This document shows, one piece after another, positions 1-8,900 of a DNA stretch of 50,821 nucleotides (position 1 is its first letter; each line of letters starts with the position of its first letter). The notes under the pieces were generated by a model. That model saw only the letters and a list, made by a program, of their open reading frames with translations, was not told where the DNA came from and did not search any database. Source of the DNA: Sphingomonas-like bacterium B12 (lineage in GTDB: Bacteria > Pseudomonadota > Alphaproteobacteria > Sphingomonadales > Sphingomonadaceae); the NCBI GenBank assembly GCA_000333335.1, contig BACX01000669.1, positions 1-50,821 on the forward strand, written 5' to 3'. The position numbers and the translations under genes were made by a program.

Positions 1-168
1 GCATCCAGCGGTCGAGAGCTTGGCTTTGCGGACGAGTGCTACACCCGCCGCCTCGTCGGCCTCCGTGCCCAGACCGACATACCAGCGGATGATGGCGGTG
101 CCGATGTCAGCGGGTATTCGTTCGCGATTGCCGTCGGTCCCGGCGTGAAGCTTGTCCACGAGCCACAT
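1..168 (-). CDS. Unknown protein, C-terminus cut off by the window edge
   Basis: An open frame starts at an ATG (166-168) and runs off the left edge after 56 codons with no stop. The visible N-terminus begins MWLVDKLHAGTDGNRERIP, followed by an Ala-rich stretch. No domain is recognised. The next gene on this strand (DUF3768) ends at 263, about 95 bp upstream, so the two may be co-transcribed. Function unknown; the reading frame itself is moderately supported. Confidence 0.4.
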   Translation of the reverse strand, partial: MWLVDKLHAGTDGNRERIPADIGTAIIRWYVGLGTEADEAAGVALVRKAKLSTAGC

Positions 169-262
169 CGCGCAAGACTAGCACGCGAAATCGAAAGAGG
201 AATGGTCGAACAGGCGCGAAGAGGTGCCGATAAGGACGGTCGACAGCGCGCTCGACGATGGG

Positions 263-658
263 TCAGGCGGGCGCGGGCAGCTCAGACGCGAGCATGATGG
301 TGAGGATCCGGCGCGTCACCTTCGGATCGGATGGGTCGCCCGATGGCTTCAGCGCCGTGGCATCACGATATTCGATCTCGAAGGCAAGCGGCTCGCCGAG
401 ATAGGCGAACGCGCCACGGCGACGTTCCGCCCGATCGGCCTGCGTACCGATAAAGCCGGTCGTGGCCGCGGCCAACCGGAGCAACTGCTGCTGTCCCATG
501 ACGACGGCGGCGATCCGGCGCGGTGTGTCGCGATCGATCAGGCGCATGACGCCGCCGGTGAAGAGAGCATGGCCGTGCGAGGCGGGATCGCGGCGCAACT
601 GGTCGTTGAGAGCGGCGATCCGCTCGGTGCGGGTGACGGGCGAAAGGATGGCAGGCAT
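263..658 (-). CDS. DUF3768 family protein
   Basis: 131 residues from the ATG at 656-658, chosen because the protein then begins with the family's typical opening (RTERIAALNDQLRRD) and because GGAG lies just upstream. The C-terminal part (FEIEYRD, then DPKVTRRILTIMLASE) matches the end of DUF3768 proteins as I recall them. DUF3768 proteins are small, of unknown function, and are common on alphaproteobacterial plasmids and integrative elements. The leader carries the two-hairpin/GA-rich element described at 671-767. Confidence 0.7.
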   Translation of the reverse strand: MPAILSPVTRTERIAALNDQLRRDPASHGHALFTGGVMRLIDRDTPRRIAAVVMGQQQLLRLAAATTGFIGTQADRAERRRGAFAYLGEPLAFEIEYRDATALKPSGDPSDPKVTRRILTIMLASELPAPA

Positions 659-670
659 CGGACGGCTCCA

Positions 671-767
671 GATGGGACGCGGCCGATCCTGACCGCGCCC
701 ATCGCCCTCCCCCTCCCTCCGGGCTGGGCCGCGCGAGCGGCAAACCGCAGCGCATGGACAAGCCCGG
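671..767 (-). promoter_or_regulatory. Two-hairpin leader with GA-rich tract (copy 1)
   Basis: Read on the minus strand, a 7-bp stem (arms 761-767 and 719-725) is followed by a GA-only tract (705-720). Then comes an 11-bp stem with one bulge (arms 693-703 and 671-682), which ends about 12 nt before the start codon of the DUF3768 gene. The same order of elements recurs before six other minus-strand genes in this window. Role inferred: a cis-acting RNA element controlling translation or attenuation. Confidence 0.55.
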
Positions 768-1005
768 CATCGCGATCGAAGCGGCACGCTCTCCGCCGAT
801 CAGCGGCAGCGCCTTACCGGAGGGGGGAAGCGGTCCGGGATGGCGGGCCACGACGCGGCGGGCGGGTCCCAAGCATCGGCTCCCGCCATTCCGGGCCGCT
901 GGCGCGGGGGGAACCGTAGGGTGCCCCCCGCAAAGGCGCGCACGCGCGCCTGGCCGGTGCCGGGGTCGATCCCCGGCGTCGGCCAATGCGGCGGAGCGGT
1001 GGGCT

Positions 1006-1035
1006 AACCGGCGGGCGGAGCGATGCCCGCCGGTT
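1006..1035 (-). terminator. GC-rich hairpin just after the DUF2493 gene
   Basis: A perfect 11-bp inverted repeat (1006-1016 and 1025-1035, 8-nt loop) lies 14 bp beyond the stop of the minus-strand gene at 1049. There is no T-run after it, so it may stabilise a 3' end or help terminate rather than act as a classical intrinsic terminator. A similar 11-bp hairpin follows the gene ending at 13802. Confidence 0.5.
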
Positions 1036-1048
1036 GCGCTCTATCGCG

Positions 1049-2179
1049 TCACGCCATCGCGCGCGCCGCTTTGTGCCGTCCGAAATGTCCGGCGCGCTTG
1101 GCGGCGCGGATCGCCTCGATCCCTTCGACGTCCTCGCGCTGGTCGGATGCCCTGAAGGCGTGGGTCGGCACGCGCTTGTCCTTCAACAGGTCGAGCAGAT
1201 TGTGCTGGATGCCGGAGCCTTCGCAGACGATCGCCTCGACGATGGGCAGGTCGGCCATGCGTCGATTGCGGTTCCACCCGTCGCCTTTGCCTTCCGGCGT
1301 GAACAGGACGACGAACACGCCGTTTTCGGCCGCCCATTTCGCCGCGATCAGGTCGGCGCCCATTCTTTGGCCGGTGGTGAGCAGCGACATATGCGGCACG
1401 CGCGCCTTGATCATGTCGAGCCGGTCCCAGATCATCCGCCAGTCGCTCCACACCTGCGGGCCGGAGAAGGCGACGAGCGGCCCTTCCGGCTTGTAGCGCT
1501 CGCGCGCCTCTAGACGGCGTTCGCGCAGGAAGTCGCGGGCCGATACCTGACTGGCGGTGGAGACGGGCGAAACCTTGCTGCCCTTGGCGGCGCTCCACGG
1601 ATAGCCGGTCTCGGCGTGATACATGGCGGCGGCGTAATCGCGCATACATTCGATGGCGCGCGCTTGACCCTGCACCGTCTGGCAACGAAGCTGCAACTCC
1701 TCGACATTGCTGTTCCAGACTTCGCTCGCGTCGGGATCGCGGACCATCTCGCCAAGTTCGGACGCCAGCCGGTCCTCTTCGCGGGCCAGCTTCTGCGCCT
1801 CGTAGTGAAAGGAATTGACGATTCCCCATGCGATCGCCTTCGCGGACGTCTCCACCATCGTATCGCGGAAGAGGTCGAAGAGGGTCGAGACGATCGCAGC
1901 GCAATCATGCTGCGCCTGTAGCGGCTCGGGCATTCCCACTTCCTGCGGGTCGCGTTCGCCCTCGACGATAGCGAGCGGAATGGGATCGCCGAAAGCGGCC
2001 TGAAACTCGCTCGTCGCGGTCGCATCGCGGTAGATGTCGGCAAGCGGCCGATCGCGCGGATCGCGGGTGACGCTCTGGATGTCGTCCAGTGCGTCGCAAT
2101 CGTCGCCGATACGGTGGCCGACGGCTTGGGCCATGTCGGCGAAGCTGCTAAAGCTCTTGTAGGTCGGTGCCTTGCTCAT
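1049..2179 (-). CDS. DUF2493 domain-containing protein (SLOG-type fold)
   Basis: 376 residues. The C-terminal half, from about residue 225, contains VAFSGPQVWSDW and LLTTGQRMGADLIAAKW, then FVVLFTPEGKG and an N/R/M-rich segment. This is the pattern of DUF2493, a SLOG-superfamily (nucleotide-binding Rossmann-like) domain. The N-terminal half is helical and has no recognised domain. Such proteins are widespread on alphaproteobacterial conjugative plasmids; the ligand is unknown. It lies downstream of the DUF736 gene, with a hairpin (2218-2243) between them. Start ATG at 2177-2179. Confidence 0.8.
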   Translation of the reverse strand: MSKAPTYKSFSSFADMAQAVGHRIGDDCDALDDIQSVTRDPRDRPLADIYRDATATSEFQAAFGDPIPLAIVEGERDPQEVGMPEPLQAQHDCAAIVSTLFDLFRDTMVETSAKAIAWGIVNSFHYEAQKLAREEDRLASELGEMVRDPDASEVWNSNVEELQLRCQTVQGQARAIECMRDYAAAMYHAETGYPWSAAKGSKVSPVSTASQVSARDFLRERRLEARERYKPEGPLVAFSGPQVWSDWRMIWDRLDMIKARVPHMSLLTTGQRMGADLIAAKWAAENGVFVVLFTPEGKGDGWNRNRRMADLPIVEAIVCEGSGIQHNLLDLLKDKRVPTHAFRASDQREDVEGIEAIRAAKRAGHFGRHKAARAMA

Positions 2180-2217
2180 GGTTCTAGCCCCTTGACGTGG
2201 GAAATCGGCTGAGGGTC

Positions 2218-2243
2218 GGGGGAAGCGCTCCTAACGCTCCCCC
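2218..2243 (-). promoter_or_regulatory. G-rich hairpin before the DUF2493 gene
   Basis: Arms 2218-2227 and 2235-2243 form a 9-bp stem with one bulged base in the 77-bp gap between the DUF736 stop and the DUF2493 start. On the coding strand the 5' side is a run of G, recalling the GA-rich tracts of the leader family, but the second hairpin is absent. It could attenuate read-through from the DUF736 gene. Confidence 0.4.
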
Positions 2244-2256
2244 CGCCCGTCGCGGA

Positions 2257-2757
2257 TCAGAACGGGATGGTTTCATCCACCAGCTTTCCGTTCTCGGTGG
2301 CGTTGCCTTCGAAGCTGCTGCTGCGCGCACGCCCACGACGCGGACGGCTCGGCTGCTCGGGCTCGTCGAAAGCGCCCGCTCCCATGCCGCCTTCTTCGCC
2401 ACCCTCGGCCGTATCGCCGAAATCGTCATCCATGCGGCGGCGACGGCGGCGGTTCCACACGGCGTTGAAGCCGTCATCCTCGGTCGCGAACAATGCGACG
2501 GGCAGCGCCCGCGTGAAGCTCGGGTCGTCCACCTGTCCCTGATAGAAGACCTCGCCGGTCCGGTTCGATGCCGCGCGCCACAGGGCGCCGATCTGGACCC
2601 AGCGTTTTGCCGGGTTCAGGCTCATCACCTGAAAGGCCGGGGCGTTTACGTTGTCACTCTGCACCGGCTTCAACCCCAAGCGGGGCAGATTGATCTCGGC
2701 CGTCGCGATGCTGCCGAAATAGTTGCCGTCAATCTTCTTGAAAGAACCGATCTGCAT
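2257..2757 (-). CDS. DUF736 domain-containing protein
   Basis: 166 residues, start ATG at 2757 with a GGAG sequence about 7 nt upstream. The N-terminus (MQIGSFKKIDGNYFGSIATA) and the internal FQVMSLNPA and WVQIGALWRAA segments are characteristic of DUF736 proteins. These are small proteins carried on conjugative plasmids and integrative elements of Proteobacteria. The C-terminal ~70 residues are low-complexity, rich in Arg/Asp/Gly, and probably disordered. Function unknown; no catalytic motif visible. Confidence 0.85.
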   Translation of the reverse strand: MQIGSFKKIDGNYFGSIATAEINLPRLGLKPVQSDNVNAPAFQVMSLNPAKRWVQIGALWRAASNRTGEVFYQGQVDDPSFTRALPVALFATEDDGFNAVWNRRRRRRMDDDFGDTAEGGEEGGMGAGAFDEPEQPSRPRRGRARSSSFEGNATENGKLVDETIPF

Positions 2758-2829
2758 TTTTCCTACTCCAAGATATTCGAGGCGTTTCCTCTGTCTCTAG
2801 GGGCCATTCCCTTTCGACATCTCCTTTTT

Positions 2830-3565
2830 ACTCTCTCTCCTCTATTTCCCATAGTTGATTGATTTCTTGACAGATTTTCATCGTACCTGGTGAGTCCGAG
2901 CGGAAATCTTCGCGAAGCGAAATCCAATCGAAGGTGCATTGGCCGCCCCTGCGGCCAATTCCCTTGTCAGCTGCGTCGTCAGGCGCGGCCCGGCCCCCTT
3001 CCCATCGCACCCGGAGCCGTCCTCGCAGGGTCCCAAGGCGCGGGCCTGTTCGCCGGGGGCAACAGAAATGACGGAGGCTCCGCCGCGAAGCGGTGGAAAC
3101 CGTAGGGCCGCGGCCACGCGGCCCGGTATTTCTGTTGAGGCGGCTTCCCCCTCAAACAGACGCATCGGCCGCTTGGCGGCCGATTCCGGCCCAAGCCGCC
3201 GACCCCGGCGGGCAGGGCTGCAACGCCGGGACACTGGGAGACGGCGAAGGATGCGATGGGAAGGAGGGCCTGAAAGACGCCATCGCGCGGCACGCGCGAT
3301 TCCTCATGCTGCACGACCTCTCCGCGCACGCCGCGGGGGGTGGACGCAAACTGAGATATATCCGGGAACCTGCGGAAGGGATCGTCACCGACAGGCGGAG
3401 ACCCGCTCGCCGGGGCTCCGGCCGGCGTCAGCCGGCTAGAGCCCGGTCCCGGCCACCGGCCGGGATCCGCCTCCCCTCGCCCGCCTGGCGCACCGACCAG
3501 CCCCGAAGCGCATGTCCACCGACTTGATGCCTCGTTCCCCCTGTGTTCTAAGGACTGGGCTAGAA
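2830..3565. other. 735-bp region without a convincing gene, with inverted repeats
   Basis: Every open frame here is low-complexity, GC-biased and lacks a ribosome site. The region contains a perfect 9-bp inverted repeat with a 3-nt loop (3164-3172 and 3176-3184). It also has a distant 9-bp inverted pair AACAGAAAT / ATTTCTGTT (3061-3069 and 3128-3136) enclosing further GC-rich stems. It separates the minus-strand DUF736 gene from the plus-strand gene at 3589, so it should hold at least one promoter, but no clear -35/-10 pair was found. An origin of transfer is possible but unsupported: no relaxase is in the window. Confidence 0.4.
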
Positions 3566-3588
3566 CCATGAGGCAAGGAAGATCGCTT

Positions 3589-4065
3589 GTGACCGATCTG
3601 TCGATGAAGGCTCTCCTGGAGCCTTATGACTGGAATTTGCCGCTGCAGGACGCTCTCGACGATCCGTCGAACAGTTCCGACCGGCGCGCGCTCGCCGCCG
3701 CCGCCATGCGGCAGGATCTCGACGACGGTTATTATGCCGCCACCGAAGTGCTCGACGCATTCAGGGCGCTCGAACACGACATCGCATCCGGTGTCGGCCC
3801 GTTCAACCTGAGCGAGGGCGAGGATCGGGTGAAGCATATCCTCGAAGGCGAAGGCGACGATTATCAGCGCCGGCTCTATTTCCTTCTGGCCGAACGCCCG
3901 GTCGCGGATGCGGTCCAGGATCTCGAATGGCTGGTCGCGCTCATGAAGGAGCGCGCAGGCATGTTTCGCACACTGCGCCAGGCGGGCGCACGCATGGCCT
4001 CGCTGCCCGGCGAGGACCGGGCCGGAGAGGATGATCCGATCGGCTGCCGGCCCTTCGGATATTGA
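3589..4065 (+). CDS. Hypothetical protein
   Basis: 158 residues from a GTG at 3589 with AAGGAAG 9 nt upstream; an in-frame ATG at 3568 is the alternative start but has poorer spacing. The composition is that of a real soluble protein: acidic, helical, with segments such as DLDDGYYAATEVLDAFRALEHD and a mid-region YQRRLYFLLAERPVADAV. No known domain recognised. It converges on the ParDE-like pair, with 33 bp between its stop and the toxin pseudogene end. Confidence 0.6.
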   Translation: MTDLSMKALLEPYDWNLPLQDALDDPSNSSDRRALAAAAMRQDLDDGYYAATEVLDAFRALEHDIASGVGPFNLSEGEDRVKHILEGEGDDYQRRLYFLLAERPVADAVQDLEWLVALMKERAGMFRTLRQAGARMASLPGEDRAGEDDPIGCRPFGY

Positions 4066-4098
4066 TATGGCGCCCGTCGGTCGCCGGCCTGCACCGGT

Positions 4099-4391
4099 CT
4101 AGTTCGGCGGGAGTGCGGCCGCGAAATCGCGAGCACCATGCAGGATGCGATCGATCCGGATGACGGTGTCGCCGACGAGTAGAAGATCACGTAATTACCG
4201 TGGGGCTTGGACCGAAGCCCGGCGCGGATCTCCGACCGATCCGCGACGGATTGGGGGAAATCCAGAAGCTTCGCGCAGGCTGCCTCGAGTTCATCGACAA
4301 AGGTCAGGGCTCTGGGCGGATTGTCACGGGCTATGGAACTGGCAATGGCAGTGAGGTCGGCGTCGGCCGCCGGCGAAAGTTCGAGCCGCAT
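4099..4391 (-). pseudogene. ParE/RelE-type toxin with a one-base frameshift
   Basis: The gene starts at 4391, its ATG sharing one base with the TGA of the antitoxin gene. The first ~73 codons read as a typical ParE toxin (MRLELSPAADADLTAIA, then FVDELEAACAKL and GLRSKPHGNYVIFYS). Near 4171-4180 the toxin reading continues only after adding one base: the other frame then gives GDTVIRIDRILHGARDF and stops at 4099. Those C-terminal residues form the conserved last strands of ParE. As written, the original frame runs on with unrelated sequence to 3876, so the toxin is probably inactive, unless a base was lost in sequencing. Confidence 0.7.
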
Positions 4392-4660
4392 CAGCTCTCG
4401 AGCTTGCCCGAAGCGATGTCGGCGATCCGCTGACGCGCATTGGCGAAGGCGCGCTCGGCGGGGATGCCCGGCCCGCTGGCCGCTCCATGTTCGATCTCCG
4501 CGCGGAGCGCCTCGAGACGCGCCTGCCGCATCGCCACCTGCTCCTCGAGCAGCCTGAGGCTGTCGCGCACGACCTCGCTCGCCGAGGCGTAGCGTCCGGC
4601 GTTCACCTGTTGCTTGATGAAGCCCTCGAAATGGGCGCCCAGGGTGAAACTGGATGGCAT
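4391..4660 (-). CDS. parD: ParD-like antitoxin (ribbon-helix-helix)
   Basis: 89 residues. The N-terminal ribbon-helix-helix (FTLGAHFEGFIKQQV, NAGRYASASEVVRDSLRLLEE) is diagnostic of ParD/CopG-type type II antitoxins, and the C-terminal tail (PAERAFANARQRI) would wrap the toxin. The family binds its own promoter as a dimer and neutralises ParE, which poisons DNA gyrase. The partner toxin overlaps its stop codon but is frameshifted, so the pair may now serve only in regulation or anti-addiction. Start ATG at 4660. Confidence 0.85.
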   Translation of the reverse strand: MPSSFTLGAHFEGFIKQQVNAGRYASASEVVRDSLRLLEEQVAMRQARLEALRAEIEHGAASGPGIPAERAFANARQRIADIASGKLES

Positions 4661-4749
4661 GGCAGCAACTCCTCTTCGGCCCCGACTATCACTTTATGAT
4701 ATTGGTGGACAGGGCGGCAGAGAACAGGTCGTGGCCGCTCCGGATCACG

Positions 4750-4995
4750 TCAACCGGTGCGCCCGGCTGCGATGGCAAGATCGAAATCGGCATCGGCCTG
4801 GGCAAGCGCCTGGCGCGCCCGCTCCAGCGCGACATGCGCGCGGACGATGGCTATTGCACCGGACCGATTAGCCGCCTGACCAATCCAAACATCGCAGAAG
4901 CGCGCCACAAACCGACGGGTCGGGTAGCCGCAGTGCTCGGGCGTCACACTGTAGCGTTTGTCGCGGAATGGTCGCGAGGATGCCTGACGGGACAT
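4750..4995 (-). CDS. Hypothetical protein
   Basis: 81 residues with a strong ribosome site (AAGGAG, 6 nt before the ATG at 4995). The N-terminal half is basic and aromatic (RPFRDKRYSVTPEHCGYPTRRFVARFCDVW) with two Cys and a His. The C-terminal half is an Ala-rich helix (ALERARQALAQADADFDLAIAA). No family recognised. Divergent from the gene at 5179. Confidence 0.6.
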   Translation of the reverse strand: MSRQASSRPFRDKRYSVTPEHCGYPTRRFVARFCDVWIGQAANRSGAIAIVRAHVALERARQALAQADADFDLAIAAGRTG

Positions 4996-5178
4996 GAGCT
5001 GCTCCTTGTCGCTCGGTGGACATCAAGATGAGGGCGCCGAAATGGCGGTCGGCGTCCGCTTCGTTTCGGTCATCGCGGACAGAGCGAGGATTGCGTCCCA
5101 AGCAATCGACCAAGGCGCGGCCGCAATGCGCTTCCCCGATCGATATGCTATGGCGTGAAGCCGCCGTCGGGGGACATC

Positions 5179-5616
5179 ATGGTCGGGACAAGCACCGGAA
5201 ATCCGTTCGCAGACGCATTCCTTGATATGGCGCGGGCCTGGATGCCGGTCGGCATCGCGGCGCCCAACACGCTCACCCAATCGATCCTGCCGGGCTGGTC
5301 GCTGATCAGCGTCAACGAGACCAACTCGGCGTCGCCCGATACCGAGCGCGCGATCGTCGCCAAGGCGAGCTATGGCCGGCAGATCGGCCGCCTGCTCGAT
5401 GCCGTCGAGGAATTGATCGAAGAGCGCCCGGAGGGCGCGCCCAGGAAGAAGGCCTTCACCGAACTCGATAAGCTCGCGGCGAAGGTTGCGCACACCAAGC
5501 GAGAGGCGGCCAAGGCCCGGCTCGACCAGCTGCGCGCCGATCTCGCGTTGCTGAAAGAGCATGAGCCGGCGGAATATGATCGCCAGCGTGCGGCGTTGAA
5601 GACAATTCTCGATTAG
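5179..5616 (+). CDS. Hypothetical coiled-coil protein
   Basis: 145 residues from the ATG at 5179 (GGGGGA 5 nt upstream; an in-frame GTG at 5155 is the alternative). The N-terminus contains NPFADAFLDMARAWMPVG, resembling amphipathic N-termini of granule-associated or plasmid-encoded small proteins. Residues ~70-145 are a charged helix with heptad spacing (LDAVEELIEERPEG, KAFTELDKLAAKVAHTKREA) predicted to form a coiled coil. No catalytic motif. It is one of the few plus-strand genes in this part of the window. Confidence 0.6.
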   Translation: MVGTSTGNPFADAFLDMARAWMPVGIAAPNTLTQSILPGWSLISVNETNSASPDTERAIVAKASYGRQIGRLLDAVEELIEERPEGAPRKKAFTELDKLAAKVAHTKREAAKARLDQLRADLALLKEHEPAEYDRQRAALKTILD

Positions 5617-5650
5617 TCCGGGGTCGGCGTGCGCTTCGCCTTCCAGCCGC

Positions 5651-5857
5651 TCAGGCGACATGCGCCAGCAGGCAGGATATATCGCGCGGCCGTTGGCTCG
5701 TCACCCGGAAGGGCTGGAGCAGATTGCCGGTCCGCACGATGAAGTGGTCGCGGCCCGACGCCGCCCGCGCGCTGATCGCGACACGATAGGCCGCGTCGAA
5801 GCCGTTCAGCCGGCTCCGGCGCGCCGAGAAGGCGGGCGCATTGTCTTCGATCGTCAT
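5651..5857 (-). CDS. Small hypothetical protein
   Basis: 68 residues, ATG at 5855-5857 with AAGGA 6 nt upstream. Residues include AFSARRSRLNGFDAAYRVAI and a C-terminal LLQPFRVTSQRPRDISC. It sits 88 bp downstream of the large methylase/helicase gene on the same strand and may be its last operon partner. No family recognised. Confidence 0.55.
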   Translation of the reverse strand: MTIEDNAPAFSARRSRLNGFDAAYRVAISARAASGRDHFIVRTGNLLQPFRVTSQRPRDISCLLAHVA

Positions 5858-5945
5858 GAACTGTCCTTTCGTGAAGTGGATATCGGCACGTCCGCGGACC
5901 GGATGGTCATCGACACATCGGGAACCGAGCGCCCGAGGACGGCGG

Positions 5946-8900
5946 CTATGCCGCCTCGCGCAATTCGGTCTCCGGGGCGTCGCCTGCGCTTGAATCCGCG
6001 TCCGCTTGCGTGCCGGCCTCGAACTCGCCCTTGCTGGTGGCGAGATCGGCTTCGAGCGCGGCCAGTTCCTGCAGCTTGTCGTCGAGCAGCGCCGTGTCGG
6101 GGAAGTCCTGCCCCACGCGCGCCTCAAAGGCCGGCAGGCGCCGCTCGTCCGCTTCCAGGGCAGCGCGGACGCCGGCGAGTTCGATGTCGAGATTGCGGAT
6201 TGACCCTTCGATCCGGCCGATCAGGCTGTTCCACCGCGTCTTGTCGCTGATCTCGAAGCCGCGTTGCTCGCCATGGTGGAGGATGGCGATCCCGGTCTCG
6301 ATCGCGCGATGCCGGTCGTCGTCCATGACCTCGTCGACAGAGAGTTCGAGGTCGAAGCCATAATAAGTGCCGAGGCGCTGGCGGGCGACCTGCCCCCGTC
6401 GACGCGCCTGCGCGGCCAACGCCAGAATGCGTTCGCCCACCGCCTTGCGGTCGGTGATGATCGAGCCGTCGCCGGGGTCGAAGATGGCTTCGCCCTCGCG
6501 CCGCGGCAGGCGCTTCGCGATGTCGGCCTCGAGCGCGGCGATCTTCCGGTGCGCCGCCGAGATCGCGTCCGTCGTCCGCCGGATAGTCTTGCGGATATTA
6601 TACTGGTCGTCGACATGGGCGTCGCGCAGCCGGAGCAGCCTCGCCACTTCGGCATCGAGCCCGGCCTTGCGCATCAGCCGGTCGTCGCCCGACGCCAGTG
6701 CCTTGGCGAGCGCGAACTGGTTCACGTTCGAGCCGACATCCTCGATCCGGCGGATCGAGCGGTCGCCCGACATGGCCATGGCGATGAAGCGCGCCTTGCG
6801 CTCCAGCATCTGCCAGTTGGTGGCGTCCATCGAGCCGCTGGTCGCGTAGCCATAGAGTTCGATCTCGTCATTCTGGTTGCCCTGGCGCTCGATCCGGCCC
6901 TCACGCTGCTCGATGTCCGACGGGATCCAGGGGACGTCGAGATGGTGGAGTGCCTTCAGGCGCTGCTGGGCATTGACGCCGGTGCCCATCGTCGCGGTCG
7001 ACCCGATCAGGATGCGCTTGGCGCCCCGATTGAGGTCGGCGAACAGCCGCTGCTTGGCGCTGTTCTTCTTGTAATGCTGCATGAAGGCGATCTGGTCGGC
7101 GGGGACGCCCATCCCGATCAGCTGCTCGCGGATCCAGACATAGGCCGAGAAACCACGCGTCTCGAGCGCCGCCTCGGTGCCGAGATCGGAGAAGACCATC
7201 TGCACAGCGCCGGGCAGCGGATAGGGCCGGCCGGTCTCGGGATCGGTGTAGCGAAGGTCGGCGGTCTCACGCCAGATGCGATGGACGTTGTCGATGAGCA
7301 GGTTGAGCTTGTTGCCTTCCTCGTTGCCGACTTGCTGGTCGACGAAGCGGAGATCAATCGCGGAGTGGCGGCCGTCGGTGATCACCGAGAGCAGGATGTC
7401 GTCACCCTTTTGCGGGCGTCCGCTTCGATTCTCGATCGCCTGGATGCGCTTGGCGAGCACGCGCTGATAGGACTTGAAGGGCGCGCCCGACTTGGCGACG
7501 ACGATCTTGCGCTTGCCGCCGCGCACTTCCGGCAGCTTCACATATTGGCGCAGATCGTCCTTGAGCACGACGTCGGCAATGGTGCGGTACATCGCCATCA
7601 GGTCGGCGACGTTGACGAACTCGCAGAAGCGGGTGACCGGCTTGTAGCTGCCACTCGGCTGCAGTTCGAGTTCGGTGCGCGTGTCGCCGAAATTGGCCGC
7701 CCAGGCGTCGAACTCGTGCATCCCCTTTGCGGCCAGCTCGTCGGGCTGCATGAAACGCTGGAGCGTGTACATTTCGCCCAGCGTGTTGGTGATCGGCGTG
7801 CCCGAAGCGAGAACCAACTCGCGGCCCGGATTGATCCCGGCGAGGTAGCGGCCCTTCACGTAGAGATCCCAGGCGCGCTGAGAGCCTTCGGGATCGACAC
7901 CCTTCAGGTCGCCGAGATTGGTCGCGAAGGTGAGTTTGCGGAACTGCTGCGCCTCGTCGACCAGCATCTGATCGATGCCGATCTCGCCGATGTGAAGGAG
8001 ATCGTCCTTGCGTGCCGCCAGATTCTCGAGGCGCCGCCTGAGGCCCTCCTTCAGCCGCTCGACGCGCTTGCGCGACACCCGATCGTCACTGTCGATGCCC
8101 GATATCAGCACCTCGTAGCTCGCGAGCTGCTCCTCGATGAGCGAACGCTCGAACGACGCCGGCGCGGGGATGAACCTGAAAGCGTCGTGGGTGATGATGA
8201 TCGCGTCCCAATTGCCGGTCGCGGCTCGGCCGAGGAAGCGCTGGCGCTTTTCGCGCACGAAGTTGGTGTCGTCGGCGACGAGGATGCGCGCGGTGGGATA
8301 GAGCATCAGGAACTCGCGCGCGATCTGGGCCAGGCAGTGGTTCGGCACCGCGATCATCGGTTTGTTGACAAGGCCGAGCCGGCGCTGCTCCATCACCGCC
8401 GCGCACAGGCTGAAGGTCTTGCCGGCGCCGACCGAGTGGGCGACGTAGGTCGTGCCCGCCGCGATGATCCGCCAGACGACGCGCTTCTGATGGTCGCGCA
8501 TCTGGATCGTGGTCGAGGCGCCCGGCAGTTTCAGGTGGCGGCCGTTGAAGGCGCGCGGGACGAGGTTATTGAAGGCGTCGTTGTAGATGCGGACCAGCCG
8601 GTCGGCGCGCTCGCTGTCTGTCCAGACCCAGGTCTCGAACGTCGACTTGATCGCCGCGAGCTTCTCCTTGGCAGCCTCCGTATCGGTGGTGTTGAGCTCG
8701 CGGCGCTCCGATCCGTCGATGTCCCGGATGGTGTCGTAGATCTTGGGGATGCTGGAGTTGAGCGCGTCCTCGATGAGGTCGGCGGCACCGCGGCGGGGCG
8801 TGCCCCAGACCGAGGACGAGCCGACGTGGCCGATGAACGGCACCTTGTCGACCGTCCAGCTCGCCACGGCGATGGTGTGGTGGATGCTGGTTGTGACCTC

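Noticed and set aside
705-720. G-quadruplex as the main meaning of the GA-rich tracts
   Set aside because: Runs of G are interrupted irregularly between copies, while the flanking stems are consistent; the hairpin-tract-hairpin reading explains more copies.
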